NCBI GenBank assembly: GCA_944325255.1
Contig: CALUZH010000014.1
Location: forward strand, 32,270 to 96,269
From: an uncultured Erysipelotrichaceae bacterium
GTDB taxonomy: Bacteria; Bacillota_I; Bacilli_A; Erysipelotrichales; Erysipelotrichaceae
Direction: 5' to 3'
DNA length: 64,000 bases
The position numbers and the translations under genes are program-made. The notes under the pieces were generated by a model. That model was given only the letters and a program-made list of their open reading frames with translations. It made no database searches and was not told the origin of the DNA. Below are positions 56,171-64,000 of this stretch, piece after piece. Each line of letters begins with the position of its first letter. The stretch's first letter is position 1.

Positions 56171-57379
56171 TTATTTATTCATATAATAAGGTTTCACAAA
56201 GGCCGGAATACCGTTTTCATAAATAACGACCGGTGAACCCTTGATAAGCGGCGACATATAAGCCAAGGCTTCATCACTTACGCCATGATAATTTGGCAAA
56301 ATCCACTCGCTTGGAAAAGCCTTAACATAGTTAGCTACTTCATGGGCCGGGATGGTAACATAGTTAATATCATATTCAGTATCATTGTTTCTGACCATAC
56401 CGACCATCACCCCACTGGTTTTACCGTCAACACTGCGCATATGGGCAGACATACCTAAACGATAAGATTCTTCCACATCGACTAATGACTGCATGACGCT
56501 GAAACATCTTTGTGCCGTAGAAAGATCTTGAACCTTGCAGCGTTTAGAGATGCCGCTATTTAAAATAATTTCCTTTAAAGCAGCCCCCGCTCCGCCTAAT
56601 ACCGCATGGCCGAAACCGTCGTTTTTAGCTTCGCCGGCTGCCAAATAAGTACCATCGGCATACTTGGCGCCTTCAGAAACCACGACATAGCATTTATTTT
56701 TTTCTGCGATGCATTTTTGCAATTCCTTTAAGAAGACTTCCTTATCAAAAGCTACTTCCGGCAAAATCAAAAGATCGACAATACCGCTTAAACATGCCGA
56801 GGCCGCCAGCCATCCGGCATCACGACCCATTGTCTCCAAAATAAAGACTTCTTGACGGGTATAGACATTGACATCAAGCCAAGTGCTCAAGGCCACATTG
56901 GCAATAAATTTGGCGGCACTTGGATAACCCGGACAGTGGTCGGTATGCATCAAATCATTATCAACTGTCTTCGGACAACCGATAAAACGATGTTTGCTGA
57001 TATTGTTTTTCTCGGCATATTCGCTTAAAGCCGCTACCGTATCCATGGAATCATTACCGCCGGTATAAAACATCGTTTCAATATTGTATTTCTCTAAAAT
57101 CGCAAAAAGCTTCGCAAAATCTTCCCGATTATCCCGTTTAAGCTTATAGCGACAAGAACCTAAGGCGCTGGCCGGCGTCTGTTTCAAAATGCGGTTTTCC
57201 GCATCCGACATTGCCGTTAAATCGACAAATTCTTCTTTAAGAATACCTTCGATACCATTTAATCCGCCATAGACCTTATCATAATAAGGATTGAGTTGAT
57301 TTGCCTTGACCAGACCGGCAACCGTCGCATTGATGACTGCGGTCGGCCCGCCGCTTTGTGCTACTAAGCAATTAGCCAT
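56171..57379 (-). CDS. pfp: Diphosphate-dependent phosphofructokinase
   Basis: Reversible fructose 6-phosphate phosphorylation using PPi. 402 residues. The N-terminal AQSGGPTAVINATVAG is conserved. The nucleotide loop is GGNDSMDT rather than the ATP-type GGDGS, and the catalytic loop is PKTVDND rather than PGTIDND; these Asp and Lys changes mark PPi enzymes. VFILETMGRDAGWLAA follows. It lies 50 bp after the ABC-F gene. With pfkA at 22 kb the cell has both types. Confidence 0.93.
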   Translation of the reverse strand: MANCLVAQSGGPTAVINATVAGLVKANQLNPYYDKVYGGLNGIEGILKEEFVDLTAMSDAENRILKQTPASALGSCRYKLKRDNREDFAKLFAILEKYNIETMFYTGGNDSMDTVAALSEYAEKNNISKHRFIGCPKTVDNDLMHTDHCPGYPSAAKFIANVALSTWLDVNVYTRQEVFILETMGRDAGWLAASACLSGIVDLLILPEVAFDKEVFLKELQKCIAEKNKCYVVVSEGAKYADGTYLAAGEAKNDGFGHAVLGGAGAALKEIILNSGISKRCKVQDLSTAQRCFSVMQSLVDVEESYRLGMSAHMRSVDGKTSGVMVGMVRNNDTEYDINYVTIPAHEVANYVKAFPSEWILPNYHGVSDEALAYMSPLIKGSPVVIYENGIPAFVKPYYMNK

Positions 57380-57429
57380 GTTTCTTTCTCCTTTTTTAAA
57401 TTGCCCTTATTCTACCATAAAATAAGGAA

Positions 57430-59292
57430 TTATCGATGCTCTTCATTTTCTTTTTCCAGCATTGCCGCTTCCCACTTTTCTTCCTCATGATGCAAAAGAT
57501 TATGGATATCATCAATTTCTTCATCAAGTTTCTGCATCTTTTGATGATCATGATAATATTCCGGTTCAAAACGCAGGGCTCTTTTACTTTCCAATAATTC
57601 TTCAAGGCGAACAAGTTCGGCTTCGATTTTTTTAAGATTATATTTAGCCTTGGGTTTAAAATTTGAACTTTTAGGCCTATTATCTTTATTTTCACTTTTG
57701 TTTATACTTTTTTTGCGGTCGATATAATCGCCATAACCGTCCGGATAATATGTAGCCTTTCCGTTTTCCAAAACCAGACAGGAAGTTGCAATTTTTTTAA
57801 TGAAATAGCGGTCATGAGAAACCATTAAGATAGTTCCGTCATAATCACTTAAGGCGGCTTCCAAGGCTTCTTTGGAAAAAATATCGAGATGATTAGTCGG
57901 TTCATCCAAAATCAAGAAATTGGCCCCTTTCAACATTAATTTGGCCAATGCGAGTCTGACTTTTTCCCCACCCGATAAAACCGATACGGTTTTAAAAACT
58001 TCATCCGAAGAAAAAAGAAAAGCCCCTAAGGTATTACGTATCACCTGTTTATCAAGATCGGGATATTCATCCCACAGTTCTTCCAAAACCGTCTTTTCAG
58101 AATGCATTTGCGCCAAATTCTGGTCAAAGTAGCCGACTTCAATCTGATGACCGAAAAGCATATAGCCGCCAAGAGCCTTAATATCGCCGACGATGGTCTT
58201 TAAAAGCGTTGATTTCCCGCAACCGTTATTGCCCATGACACAAACTCTTTCACCATGTAAGATATCCAGGGTGACATTGCATAATTCATGGTCATAACCA
58301 CAACTTAAATGATCAAGACTCAAAACATTTTTGCCGCCCTTGACAGCCGAAACAAAGTGGGCCTTAAAACTTTTGGTATCAGCTTTTTTAGGATCTTCCA
58401 CCTTGTCCATTCGTTCCAAATATTTAATCTTGCTTTGGGCAAAGGCAGCCTTATTTTTCTTATAGCGAAATTTTTCAATCAATTCTTCAAGCCGTTTAAT
58501 CTCTTTTTGCTGGCGGCGATAGGCCGCTTCCTGACGGTCAAAATCATTTTTCTTTTGTTCGACAAAGGATGAGTAATTGCCGCTATAGCGTTTAAGCTTG
58601 CCATATTCCATCTCATATACTACATTGCATGTCCGATCTAAAAAAGTTCGGTCATGGGAAACTAAAATCATCGCTTTTTTATACTTGGCCAAATAGCCTT
58701 CCAGCCATTCAATGGTACTTAAGTCCAAATGATTGGTCGGTTCATCCAAAAGTAAAAGATCCGGTTTACTTAAAAGTAAACGGGCAAAGGCTATCTTGGT
58801 TTTTTCCCCGCCCGAAAAAGAAGAAAGCGGGCGATCTAAATCTTCGATTTTAAATCCGAAACCCGTAAAAACCGTCTTCATTTCACTTTGATAGGTATAG
58901 CCGCCTAAATTTTCATATTCTTCCTGAAGCTTGGCAAAACGCAAAACCGCTTCATCATCATGTTTTTGGGAAAGCTCAAAAGTGAGTTCCTCCAGCTCTT
59001 TTTCCTTGGCAAGCACTTTCGCAAAGACCTTAGCGAAAGCTTCTTTAGCCGTCAGGGCATCATTAATCAAGGCATTTTGTTCAAGATAGGCAATTTGCGT
59101 CTTATTGGCAACATGAATTTCCCCACGGCTTAAGTCATTCTCCCCGACAATTACTTTTAAAAGCGAGGTCTTGCCGGAACCGTTGCGGCCCACAAGGGCA
59201 ATCTTTTCATTTTCATTAACTTGAAAATCGACATCTTCAAAGATGTCGTTTCCTCCCAAATAAAGACTGCCGTTACTTATTTGATAAAGCAT
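57430..59292 (-). CDS. ABC-F family ATPase
   Basis: Ribosome-associated ATPase with two nucleotide-binding domains and no membrane part, 620 residues. The first domain has GRNGSGKTS, FSGGEKTKIAFARLLL and LLLDEPTNHLD. An arginine/lysine-rich inter-domain linker (about 240-310) corresponds to the P-site tRNA motif. The second domain has GNNGCGKSTL, LSGGEKVRLALAKLML and LILDEPTNHLD. A C-terminal coiled coil (about 545-615) ends the protein. It could be a translation factor of the Uup/YfmR kind or an antibiotic-resistance type; motifs do not decide. Confidence 0.92.
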   Translation of the reverse strand: MLYQISNGSLYLGGNDIFEDVDFQVNENEKIALVGRNGSGKTSLLKVIVGENDLSRGEIHVANKTQIAYLEQNALINDALTAKEAFAKVFAKVLAKEKELEELTFELSQKHDDEAVLRFAKLQEEYENLGGYTYQSEMKTVFTGFGFKIEDLDRPLSSFSGGEKTKIAFARLLLSKPDLLLLDEPTNHLDLSTIEWLEGYLAKYKKAMILVSHDRTFLDRTCNVVYEMEYGKLKRYSGNYSSFVEQKKNDFDRQEAAYRRQQKEIKRLEELIEKFRYKKNKAAFAQSKIKYLERMDKVEDPKKADTKSFKAHFVSAVKGGKNVLSLDHLSCGYDHELCNVTLDILHGERVCVMGNNGCGKSTLLKTIVGDIKALGGYMLFGHQIEVGYFDQNLAQMHSEKTVLEELWDEYPDLDKQVIRNTLGAFLFSSDEVFKTVSVLSGGEKVRLALAKLMLKGANFLILDEPTNHLDIFSKEALEAALSDYDGTILMVSHDRYFIKKIATSCLVLENGKATYYPDGYGDYIDRKKSINKSENKDNRPKSSNFKPKAKYNLKKIEAELVRLEELLESKRALRFEPEYYHDHQKMQKLDEEIDDIHNLLHHEEEKWEAAMLEKENEEHR

Positions 59293-59303
59293 TAACCACG
59301 TCC

Positions 59304-60686
59304 TCAGAATAAGAGATTGCGCGGTGTACGCGGGAATGGCAAGACATCACGGATGTTTTGCATACCGCTCAAATACATAATAAGCCGTTCAAAGCCAACA
59401 CCGAATCCGGCATGTTTACAACCGCCATAACGCCGCAAATCCAAGTACCAGTCATAGCTTTCTACATCCATGTCCAATTCTTCCATCCGCTTTTTTAAGA
59501 CATCCAGCCGTTCTTCTCTTTGCGAACCGCCAACCAATTCACCAATGTGTGGCACTAAAAGATCACAAGCCGCTACCGTCTTTCCATCATCGTTCAAGCG
59601 CATATAAAAAGCCTTGATATCCTTAGGATAATCAGTTAAAAAGACCGGTCCGCCCACAACTTTTTCACATAAGTATTTTTCATGTTCGGAATTGAGATCC
59701 ATGCCCCAGAAGACCTTATTTTCAAATTTCTGGTCAGCTTTTAAAAGAATATCGATAGCTTCCGTATAAGTCATCCTTCTAAAGTGAGCATCTTTTAAGG
59801 CCGTAATTCTTTCAAGCAGGGTCTTATCAATAAATTCATTGAAGAATTTCATTTCTTCCGGACAGTTTTCCAATACATAAGCGATACAATACTTGACCAT
59901 ATCTTCAATAAGGTCCATATCATCTTCAAGATCGGCAAAGGCAATTTCCGGTTCAATCATCCAAAATTCAGCCGCATGGGTTGTAGTATTGGAATTTTCG
60001 GCCCGGAAAGTCGGCCCGAAAGTATAAACATCGCGGAAGGCCATACAAAAAGCTTCAACCTGCAATTGGCCGGTAACCGCCAAATGAGCTTCCTTGCCAA
60101 AGAAGTCCTTAGTGAAATCTTTATTGTCAATGGTGGTTACTCTGAACATATTGCCGGCCCCTTCACCATCCATGGAAGTAATGATTGGTGTATGGACATA
60201 GACAAAGCCCTGATTTTGGAAAAATTCATGCAAAGCCATCGATAAGGCACTGCGCAAACGGAAGACGGCATTAAAAGTGTTGGTCCGAACCCGTAAGTGC
60301 GGAATTTCCCGCAAATATTCAAAACTGTGGCGTTTCTTTTGCAAAGGATAAGAATAATCACAAGCGCCGACAATCACAATCTCGGTAGCGACCAATTCAA
60401 AAGGCTGCTTATTTTCCGGCGTATAAACAAATTTACCGGTGACGGTAACGCTGGAACCGGTCAAAAGCTTGCTGACTTCTTTATAATTGGCTAAATTCGG
60501 ATGATATACGACTTGCACATTACGAAAATATGTTCCGTCATTCAATTCGATAAAGCCAATGGAACCGTTGTCACGGTTAGTTTTAATCCAACCGTCCAAT
60601 TGAACATATTCCAATTGGTCTAGTTCAACCTGATTTTGGCAAAAAGCCAAATCATAGAGTTCACGTGCCGTTTTAAAATCCAACAT
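59304..60686 (-). CDS. asnS: Asparaginyl-tRNA synthetase
   Basis: Charges tRNA-Asn. 460 residues: N-terminal OB-fold anticodon domain ([21 protein letters not shown]), then a class II core with motif 2 in [21 protein letters not shown] and motif 3 in [27 protein letters not shown]. Length and the RDVLPFPR ending fit AsnS rather than AspS. 19 bp after rex, 11 bp before the ABC-F gene. Confidence 0.97.
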   Translation of the reverse strand: MLDFKTARELYDLAFCQNQVELDQLEYVQLDGWIKTNRDNGSIGFIELNDGTYFRNVQVVYHPNLANYKEVSKLLTGSSVTVTGKFVYTPENKQPFELVATEIVIVGACDYSYPLQKKRHSFEYLREIPHLRVRTNTFNAVFRLRSALSMALHEFFQNQGFVYVHTPIITSMDGEGAGNMFRVTTIDNKDFTKDFFGKEAHLAVTGQLQVEAFCMAFRDVYTFGPTFRAENSNTTTHAAEFWMIEPEIAFADLEDDMDLIEDMVKYCIAYVLENCPEEMKFFNEFIDKTLLERITALKDAHFRRMTYTEAIDILLKADQKFENKVFWGMDLNSEHEKYLCEKVVGGPVFLTDYPKDIKAFYMRLNDDGKTVAACDLLVPHIGELVGGSQREERLDVLKKRMEELDMDVESYDWYLDLRRYGGCKHAGFGVGFERLIMYLSGMQNIRDVLPFPRTPRNLLF

Positions 60687-60705
60687 ATATATTCCCCCTT
60701 AATGT

Positions 60706-61326
60706 TTATTTCATGGCATTTGTTTCAAATACCAGTTCTTGAATAATTGATACCACATCCACACTGCGGACATGAATACTCTTATCAACCGTAAAATGTT
60801 CATGGGTAAAGTCAACAATACCCGTAATACCCAAAGCTACCAGCCGATCCATAGTTCCTTGTACATCGCTTGATACGCAGACAATGGCAATATGGCAACC
60901 CTCAGGGATCTTTTTAGCCAAATCACTCATTGGATACAAGGGCACCGAAAGCTTCCCGCAGCCCTCGGGATTATTATCAAAGGCACAGACAATCTTACCG
61001 ACGACATTATCCCAATGGTTGTAATTGAGAATGGCCCTTCCTAAATTGCCGGCGCCGACCAAAATAATCTTTTCATCGTAGTCCACACCCAAATATTTAG
61101 AAAAAGTCGCAATCAAAACTTCGACATCATAACCGTATCCTTGTTTGCCCAGGCATCCTAACAAAGAAAAGTCACGGCGTATGGTTGTCGGTTGAATGGC
61201 CACAAAATCAGCCAATTCTTTAGACAATATCCGATACTTGCCCATCGACTTAAGTTTCTCCAGAGCTTTTAAATATATCGGATAACGTTGAAGTGTCGCT
61301 TTAGAAACTTTTTTCATCACGGCCAT
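60706..61326 (-). CDS. rex: Redox-sensing transcriptional repressor Rex
   Basis: Senses NADH/NAD+ and represses fermentation genes. An N-terminal winged helix (ATLQRYPIYLKALEKL, ADFVAIQPTTIRRDFS) and a Rossmann domain with GAGNLGRAI and AFDNNP, ending in a swapped helix. AAAGG abuts Met1 and lies 9 nt before Met4 (61317), so the product is probably 203 residues starting MKKVSKATLQ. A Rex operator overlaps its own promoter, indicating autoregulation. Confidence 0.96.
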   Translation of the reverse strand: MAVMKKVSKATLQRYPIYLKALEKLKSMGKYRILSKELADFVAIQPTTIRRDFSLLGCLGKQGYGYDVEVLIATFSKYLGVDYDEKIILVGAGNLGRAILNYNHWDNVVGKIVCAFDNNPEGCGKLSVPLYPMSDLAKKIPEGCHIAIVCVSSDVQGTMDRLVALGITGIVDFTHEHFTVDKSIHVRSVDVVSIIQELVFETNAMK

Positions 61327-61355
61327 CCTTTCGAAACAACATAACTATACTACAT

Positions 61356-61373
61356 TTGTGAATCACTTGACAA
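61356..61373. promoter_or_regulatory. Rex operator overlapping the rex promoter
   Basis: TTGTGAATCACTTGACAA matches the Rex box TTGTGAA-N4-TTCACAA with one change. On the minus strand the same bases supply the -35 TTGTCA, followed after 18 bp by TATAGT, so Rex binding would block its own promoter. Confidence 0.85.
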
Positions 61374-61378
61374 AATTT

Positions 61379-62365
61379 TTAAGCGATCGGCATGGAAGGT
61401 TCACTGGCACTTTCAAAAGTGACAAATTGTCCATATTTTAAATAATGAAAAGCGGCCGCCGCAATCATCGTTGCATTGTCGGTGCAATATTTTAACGGCG
61501 GTAAGATGACTTCGGCATCATGAATATTTTCGCTGGCTAATTTGCGCAAATAACTGTTGCAGGCAACTCCACCGGCTAAAATAAACTGTTTGCACGGATA
61601 CATTTTTAAGGCTTTGATACTTTTATCAATCAAGACCCTTAAGGCAGTATCCTGAAAAGCATAAGCCAAGTCATTCCTGTTTAAGGTTCCGGCTTCCTTT
61701 TCCTTTTTAATAAGTTGAATAGCGGCATTTTTAAGACCAGAAAAGGAGAAATTAAAATCATCGACCTTCGGCGTCGGAAGATGATAAAAAGCCTTTCCTT
61801 CCTTAGCTAAGGCATCGATTTTAGGTCCGCCCGGATAGCTTAAATCCATCATTCGGGCTACTTTATCATAGGTTTCACCAATGGCATCATCCAAAGTAGT
61901 ACCGATAATCTTAAAAGAATTATCATTTTCCATATATACCAACTCGGTATGGCCGCCGCTGACCACCAAAGCCATTAGAGGATATTGAAGTTCTTTAACC
62001 AGCTCATTGACAAAAATATGGCCTCTTAAGTGATGAACTCCGATTAGAGGTTTCTGATAAAAGAAAGCCAAAGTCTTGGCCGCTGCGGCCCCAATATGCA
62101 AAGAACCGATTAATCCCGGTCCGATAGTATAGGCTATGGCATCAACATCTTCCGGTTTTAAACCGGACTTATCGACCGCTTCTTTGACAATAATGGATAT
62201 TTGCTCAATATGCATGCGGCTGGCCACTTCCGGAATAACCCCGCCAAAGCGGGCATGAACATCAATTTGCGAGGTGACAACCGAACTTAAGATATTTAAT
62301 TCTTCATCCAAAATGGCACATGCGGTTTCATCGCAACTTGTCTCAATCGCTAAAATCTTCTTCAT
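61379..62365 (-). CDS. tsaD: tRNA threonylcarbamoyladenosine transferase TsaD
   Basis: Transfers threonylcarbamoyl to A37 of ANN-decoding tRNAs with TsaB and TsaE. 328 residues with the ASKHA core: IETSCDETACAI, metal-binding HHLRGH, VSGGHTELV, DDAIGETYDKVARMM, YPGGPKID and LAGGVACNSYLR. It overlaps rimI by 23 bp at the long frame start. Last of the tsaE-tsaB-rimI-tsaD group. Confidence 0.97.
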   Translation of the reverse strand: MKKILAIETSCDETACAILDEELNILSSVVTSQIDVHARFGGVIPEVASRMHIEQISIIVKEAVDKSGLKPEDVDAIAYTIGPGLIGSLHIGAAAAKTLAFFYQKPLIGVHHLRGHIFVNELVKELQYPLMALVVSGGHTELVYMENDNSFKIIGTTLDDAIGETYDKVARMMDLSYPGGPKIDALAKEGKAFYHLPTPKVDDFNFSFSGLKNAAIQLIKKEKEAGTLNRNDLAYAFQDTALRVLIDKSIKALKMYPCKQFILAGGVACNSYLRKLASENIHDAEVILPPLKYCTDNATMIAAAAFHYLKYGQFVTFESASEPSMPIA

Positions 62366-62876
62366 CTCTTCCTCCGAGTATCATCATCATTTCTAAAGCA
62401 TCTTCATGATCATCCTGGTAATAGGCTTTACGGATTCTTAAATCTTCAAAACCTAATGAACGATATAAGTTAAGAGCCTTATTATTGGATGGTCTTACTT
62501 CCAATAAAATCAGATCCGCTCCCTTTTGTATAGCTAAACGCAACAGACATTTCATCAATTTACGTCCATAACCCTGTCCTTGATATGATGGCGATACCGC
62601 AACCGTGGTAATTTCCGCCCTTTCAAACAAGACCCAAAGACCGGCATAGGCAATAACCTTGCCGTCATGGCGCCATACCAGCATGGTTGAATAAGGATTT
62701 TCCTTCAATTCATAAAGGAATTGCTCATAAGTCCAACGGGAAGTAAAAACCGCCTTTTCAATTGCCATGACTTCTTCAAGATCATGCTCAACCATCAATT
62801 CAATCATCGATAATAGGCATCGCTTTCTTTTAAATATAAGGGCGTCAAATGATCGACATCCCTTTCTTCTTCCCAA
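62343..62876 (-). CDS. rimI: Ribosomal protein S18-alanine N-acetyltransferase (RimI)
   Basis: GNAT acetyltransferase, commonly located between tsaB and tsaD. The frame is extended upstream. The likely start is ATG 62807 (MIELMVEHDLEEV), overlapping the tsaB stop as ATGA, giving 154 residues. The acetyl-CoA loop is in VAVSPSYQGQGYGRKLMK and the C-terminal LEVRPSNNKALNLYRSLGF is typical. Confidence 0.93.
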   Translation of the reverse strand: MGRRKGCRSFDALIFKRKRCLLSMIELMVEHDLEEVMAIEKAVFTSRWTYEQFLYELKENPYSTMLVWRHDGKVIAYAGLWVLFERAEITTVAVSPSYQGQGYGRKLMKCLLRLAIQKGADLILLEVRPSNNKALNLYRSLGFEDLRIRKAYYQDDHEDALEMMMILGGRDEEDFSD

Positions 62877-63391
62877 AAATGGCGGGTTTTTAAAAAGGCT
62901 TCGGCAATATCCGGCATTTGGTCTTCTTCGCCGATTAAATGACCATCACCGACAATGCGATAATCCCCCTTGACAATACAAGCAAGATCTTTGGCGCAGT
63001 CTTTAAGCAAGACCCTTTCCTTATCATAAATGCCAATATAGGCCCGATGTGCCCGGGCATCCATTAAAACCATCGTCATAGGATCATTGGCCGCATAAAG
63101 TCTTAGGGTTGAAATTGTATAAAGCTTAAGACCTTTCAAGGAACAGATAACTTTGGCAATAGTCATAGCTATTCTTACACCGGTATAAGAACCGGGGCCC
63201 TTACTGATGCATACAGCATCAATATCCAAAAGCCGACGATTACTTTCCGCAAGTAAGATGTCCAGAAAATGAAATACCTCTTCCGATTGCCTTTTAAAAC
63301 ATTCCGCACTCTTTTTAGCGATGATCTTATCATCTTCGATAAGAGCACAAGTTAAATAGCGATAAGCTGTATCAAGACATAGCGTCAGCAT
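62804..63391 (-). CDS. tsaB: tRNA threonylcarbamoyladenosine biosynthesis protein TsaB
   Basis: Inactive TsaD paralogue that scaffolds the t6A complex. 195 residues, with LCLDTAYRYLTCALIEDD, SKGPGSYTGVRIAMTIAK and VLMDARAHRAYIGIYD; it lacks the TsaD metal-binding His pair, as expected. It overlaps tsaE by 20 bp. Confidence 0.95.
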   Translation of the reverse strand: MLTLCLDTAYRYLTCALIEDDKIIAKKSAECFKRQSEEVFHFLDILLAESNRRLLDIDAVCISKGPGSYTGVRIAMTIAKVICSLKGLKLYTISTLRLYAANDPMTMVLMDARAHRAYIGIYDKERVLLKDCAKDLACIVKGDYRIVGDGHLIGEEDQMPDIAEAFLKTRHFWEEERDVDHLTPLYLKESDAYYR

Positions 63392-63830
63392 CCTTAAACT
63401 CCTTCAATATTTCTTCATAATGTTTACCCTTAGCCTTAAAAGTCAAACGGCGGGTATTTTCATCAAGATAAGTAAATTCCACAGTCAAATAATTTTCCGG
63501 CAAGTAAGCCAGGAAATATTCCGGCCATTCACAAACTGTCAGACCTTCATCCATCAAATCTTCAAAGCCCAAATCATAATCATTATTTTCTAAACGATAG
63601 GCATCAATATGATAAAGATCGATTTTCCCATGATATATTTTTAAAATATTAAAAGTAGGTGAATTAATAACTTCATGGATATCTAAAGCCAAACCTAAAC
63701 CCTTGGTAAAAGTGGTCTTGCCGCCGGCTAAATCACCCTTAAGTGCCAAAAAATCGCCGGCCTTAAGAAAATGACCAAGACGTTTGGCCAAAGCTATTGT
63801 TTCATCCTTTGATTTTGTGATAAATTCCAT
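63372..63830 (-). CDS. tsaE: tRNA threonylcarbamoyladenosine biosynthesis ATPase TsaE
   Basis: ATPase that resets the TsaBD complex. 152 residues with Walker A GDLAGGKTTFTKGLG, SPTFNILKIYHG, YHIDAYRL and the VCEWPEYF motif near the end. First gene of the t6A operon, with a GGGAGAAAGG ribosome site, just past the rRNA terminator. Confidence 0.95.
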   Translation of the reverse strand: MEFITKSKDETIALAKRLGHFLKAGDFLALKGDLAGGKTTFTKGLGLALDIHEVINSPTFNILKIYHGKIDLYHIDAYRLENNDYDLGFEDLMDEGLTVCEWPEYFLAYLPENYLTVEFTYLDENTRRLTFKAKGKHYEEILKEFKDADAMS

Positions 63831-63865
63831 CAGCCTTTCTCCCTACCATAATATACTACAAAACT

Positions 63866-63894
63866 AAAAAAATATCCCCACCGCTTGGTGGGGA
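63866..63894 (-). terminator. rRNA operon terminator
   Basis: Minus-strand TCCCCACC / GGTGGGGA stem with a 4-nt loop, followed by ATATTTTTTT, immediately after the 5S gene. Confidence 0.9.
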
Positions 63895-63895
63895 A

Positions 63896-64000
63896 TCTTA
63901 CCCGGCAACGTGCTTGATTTGCGAATAATCACTATGCTCGCCGATGAAGTGCTTAACTTCTGGGTTCGGGATGGGACCAGGTGTGACCACTTCTCCAAAG
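63896..64000 (-). rRNA. rrf: 5S ribosomal RNA (3' part; runs off the right edge)
   Basis: Minus-strand sequence contains the conserved 5S core CCCATCCCGAACCCAGAAGT, TTAAGCACTTCATCGGC and the 3' end GTTGCCGGGTAAGA. The 5' end is beyond the window. 23S and 16S genes are expected upstream, outside the window. Confidence 0.93.

Overview
The window is one continuous chromosomal segment of a low-GC Gram-positive bacterium (Bacillota) using the standard genetic code, since TGA is a normal stop. Gene content points to a fermentative anaerobe, probably of the Erysipelotrichia type. The evidence is a DnaB/DnaI primosome, RNase J, HrcA with CIRCE operators, SepF, Rex, desulfoferrodoxin, a PPi-type phosphofructokinase beside an ATP-type one, an Ami-type oligopeptide importer, and no respiratory genes. 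The lineage is inferred from gene order and protein style, not from a search. I saw no insertion sequence, phage, CRISPR array or tRNA gene. The window ends inside a 5S rRNA, so an rRNA operon lies just beyond the right edge.

Layout: 1-4.7 kb is a minus-strand pyrimidine operon (pyrB-pyrC-carA-carB), whose CarA has lost its whole glutaminase triad. 4.8-9.9 kb holds a membrane protein, a lysine riboswitch driving an amino-acid ABC importer plus a radical SAM protein, and an RNA methyltransferase. 9.9-17.3 kb is the heat-shock block hrcA-grpE-dnaK-dnaJ-clpB with three CIRCE operators. 17.3-22 kb carries coaD, rsmD, ftsW, def and RNase J. 22-30.1 kb is a minus-strand run: an orphan TroA/ZnuA-fold lipoprotein, polA, a MutM-CoaE fusion, dnaB, dnaI and pfkA.

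30.1-38.9 kb is the most distinctive accessory region. It has a CUT1 sugar/nucleoside ABC importer with its own ATPase, a nucleoside hydrolase, an AllA-like cupin and a ribokinase, diverging from a regulator in which a LacI repressor is fused to a ribokinase-like domain. A promoter, a TAAAACGTTTTA operator and a cre-like site lie between them. The simplest reading is uptake of a ribonucleoside or related glycoside, hydrolysis, phosphorylation of the ribose, and control by a repressor that may read ribose or nucleotide state through its fused kinase domain.

38.9-49.5 kb contains trmB, pnp, desulfoferrodoxin, a TetR-controlled MacB/FtsX-type ABC system, rpsO with a possible S15-binding leader, a ZIP transporter, sepF and a HAD phosphatase. 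49.5-56.1 kb is an Ami/Opp oligopeptide importer. 56.1-63.9 kb holds PPi-phosphofructokinase, an ABC-F protein, asnS, rex with its own operator, and the t6A genes tsaD-rimI-tsaB-tsaE, followed by the rRNA terminator and 5S.

Most promising for follow-up are the glutaminase-dead CarA, the LacI-ribokinase fusion with its operon, the MutM-CoaE fusion, the histidine-free ZnuA-like lipoprotein, and the radical SAM gene under lysine-riboswitch control.
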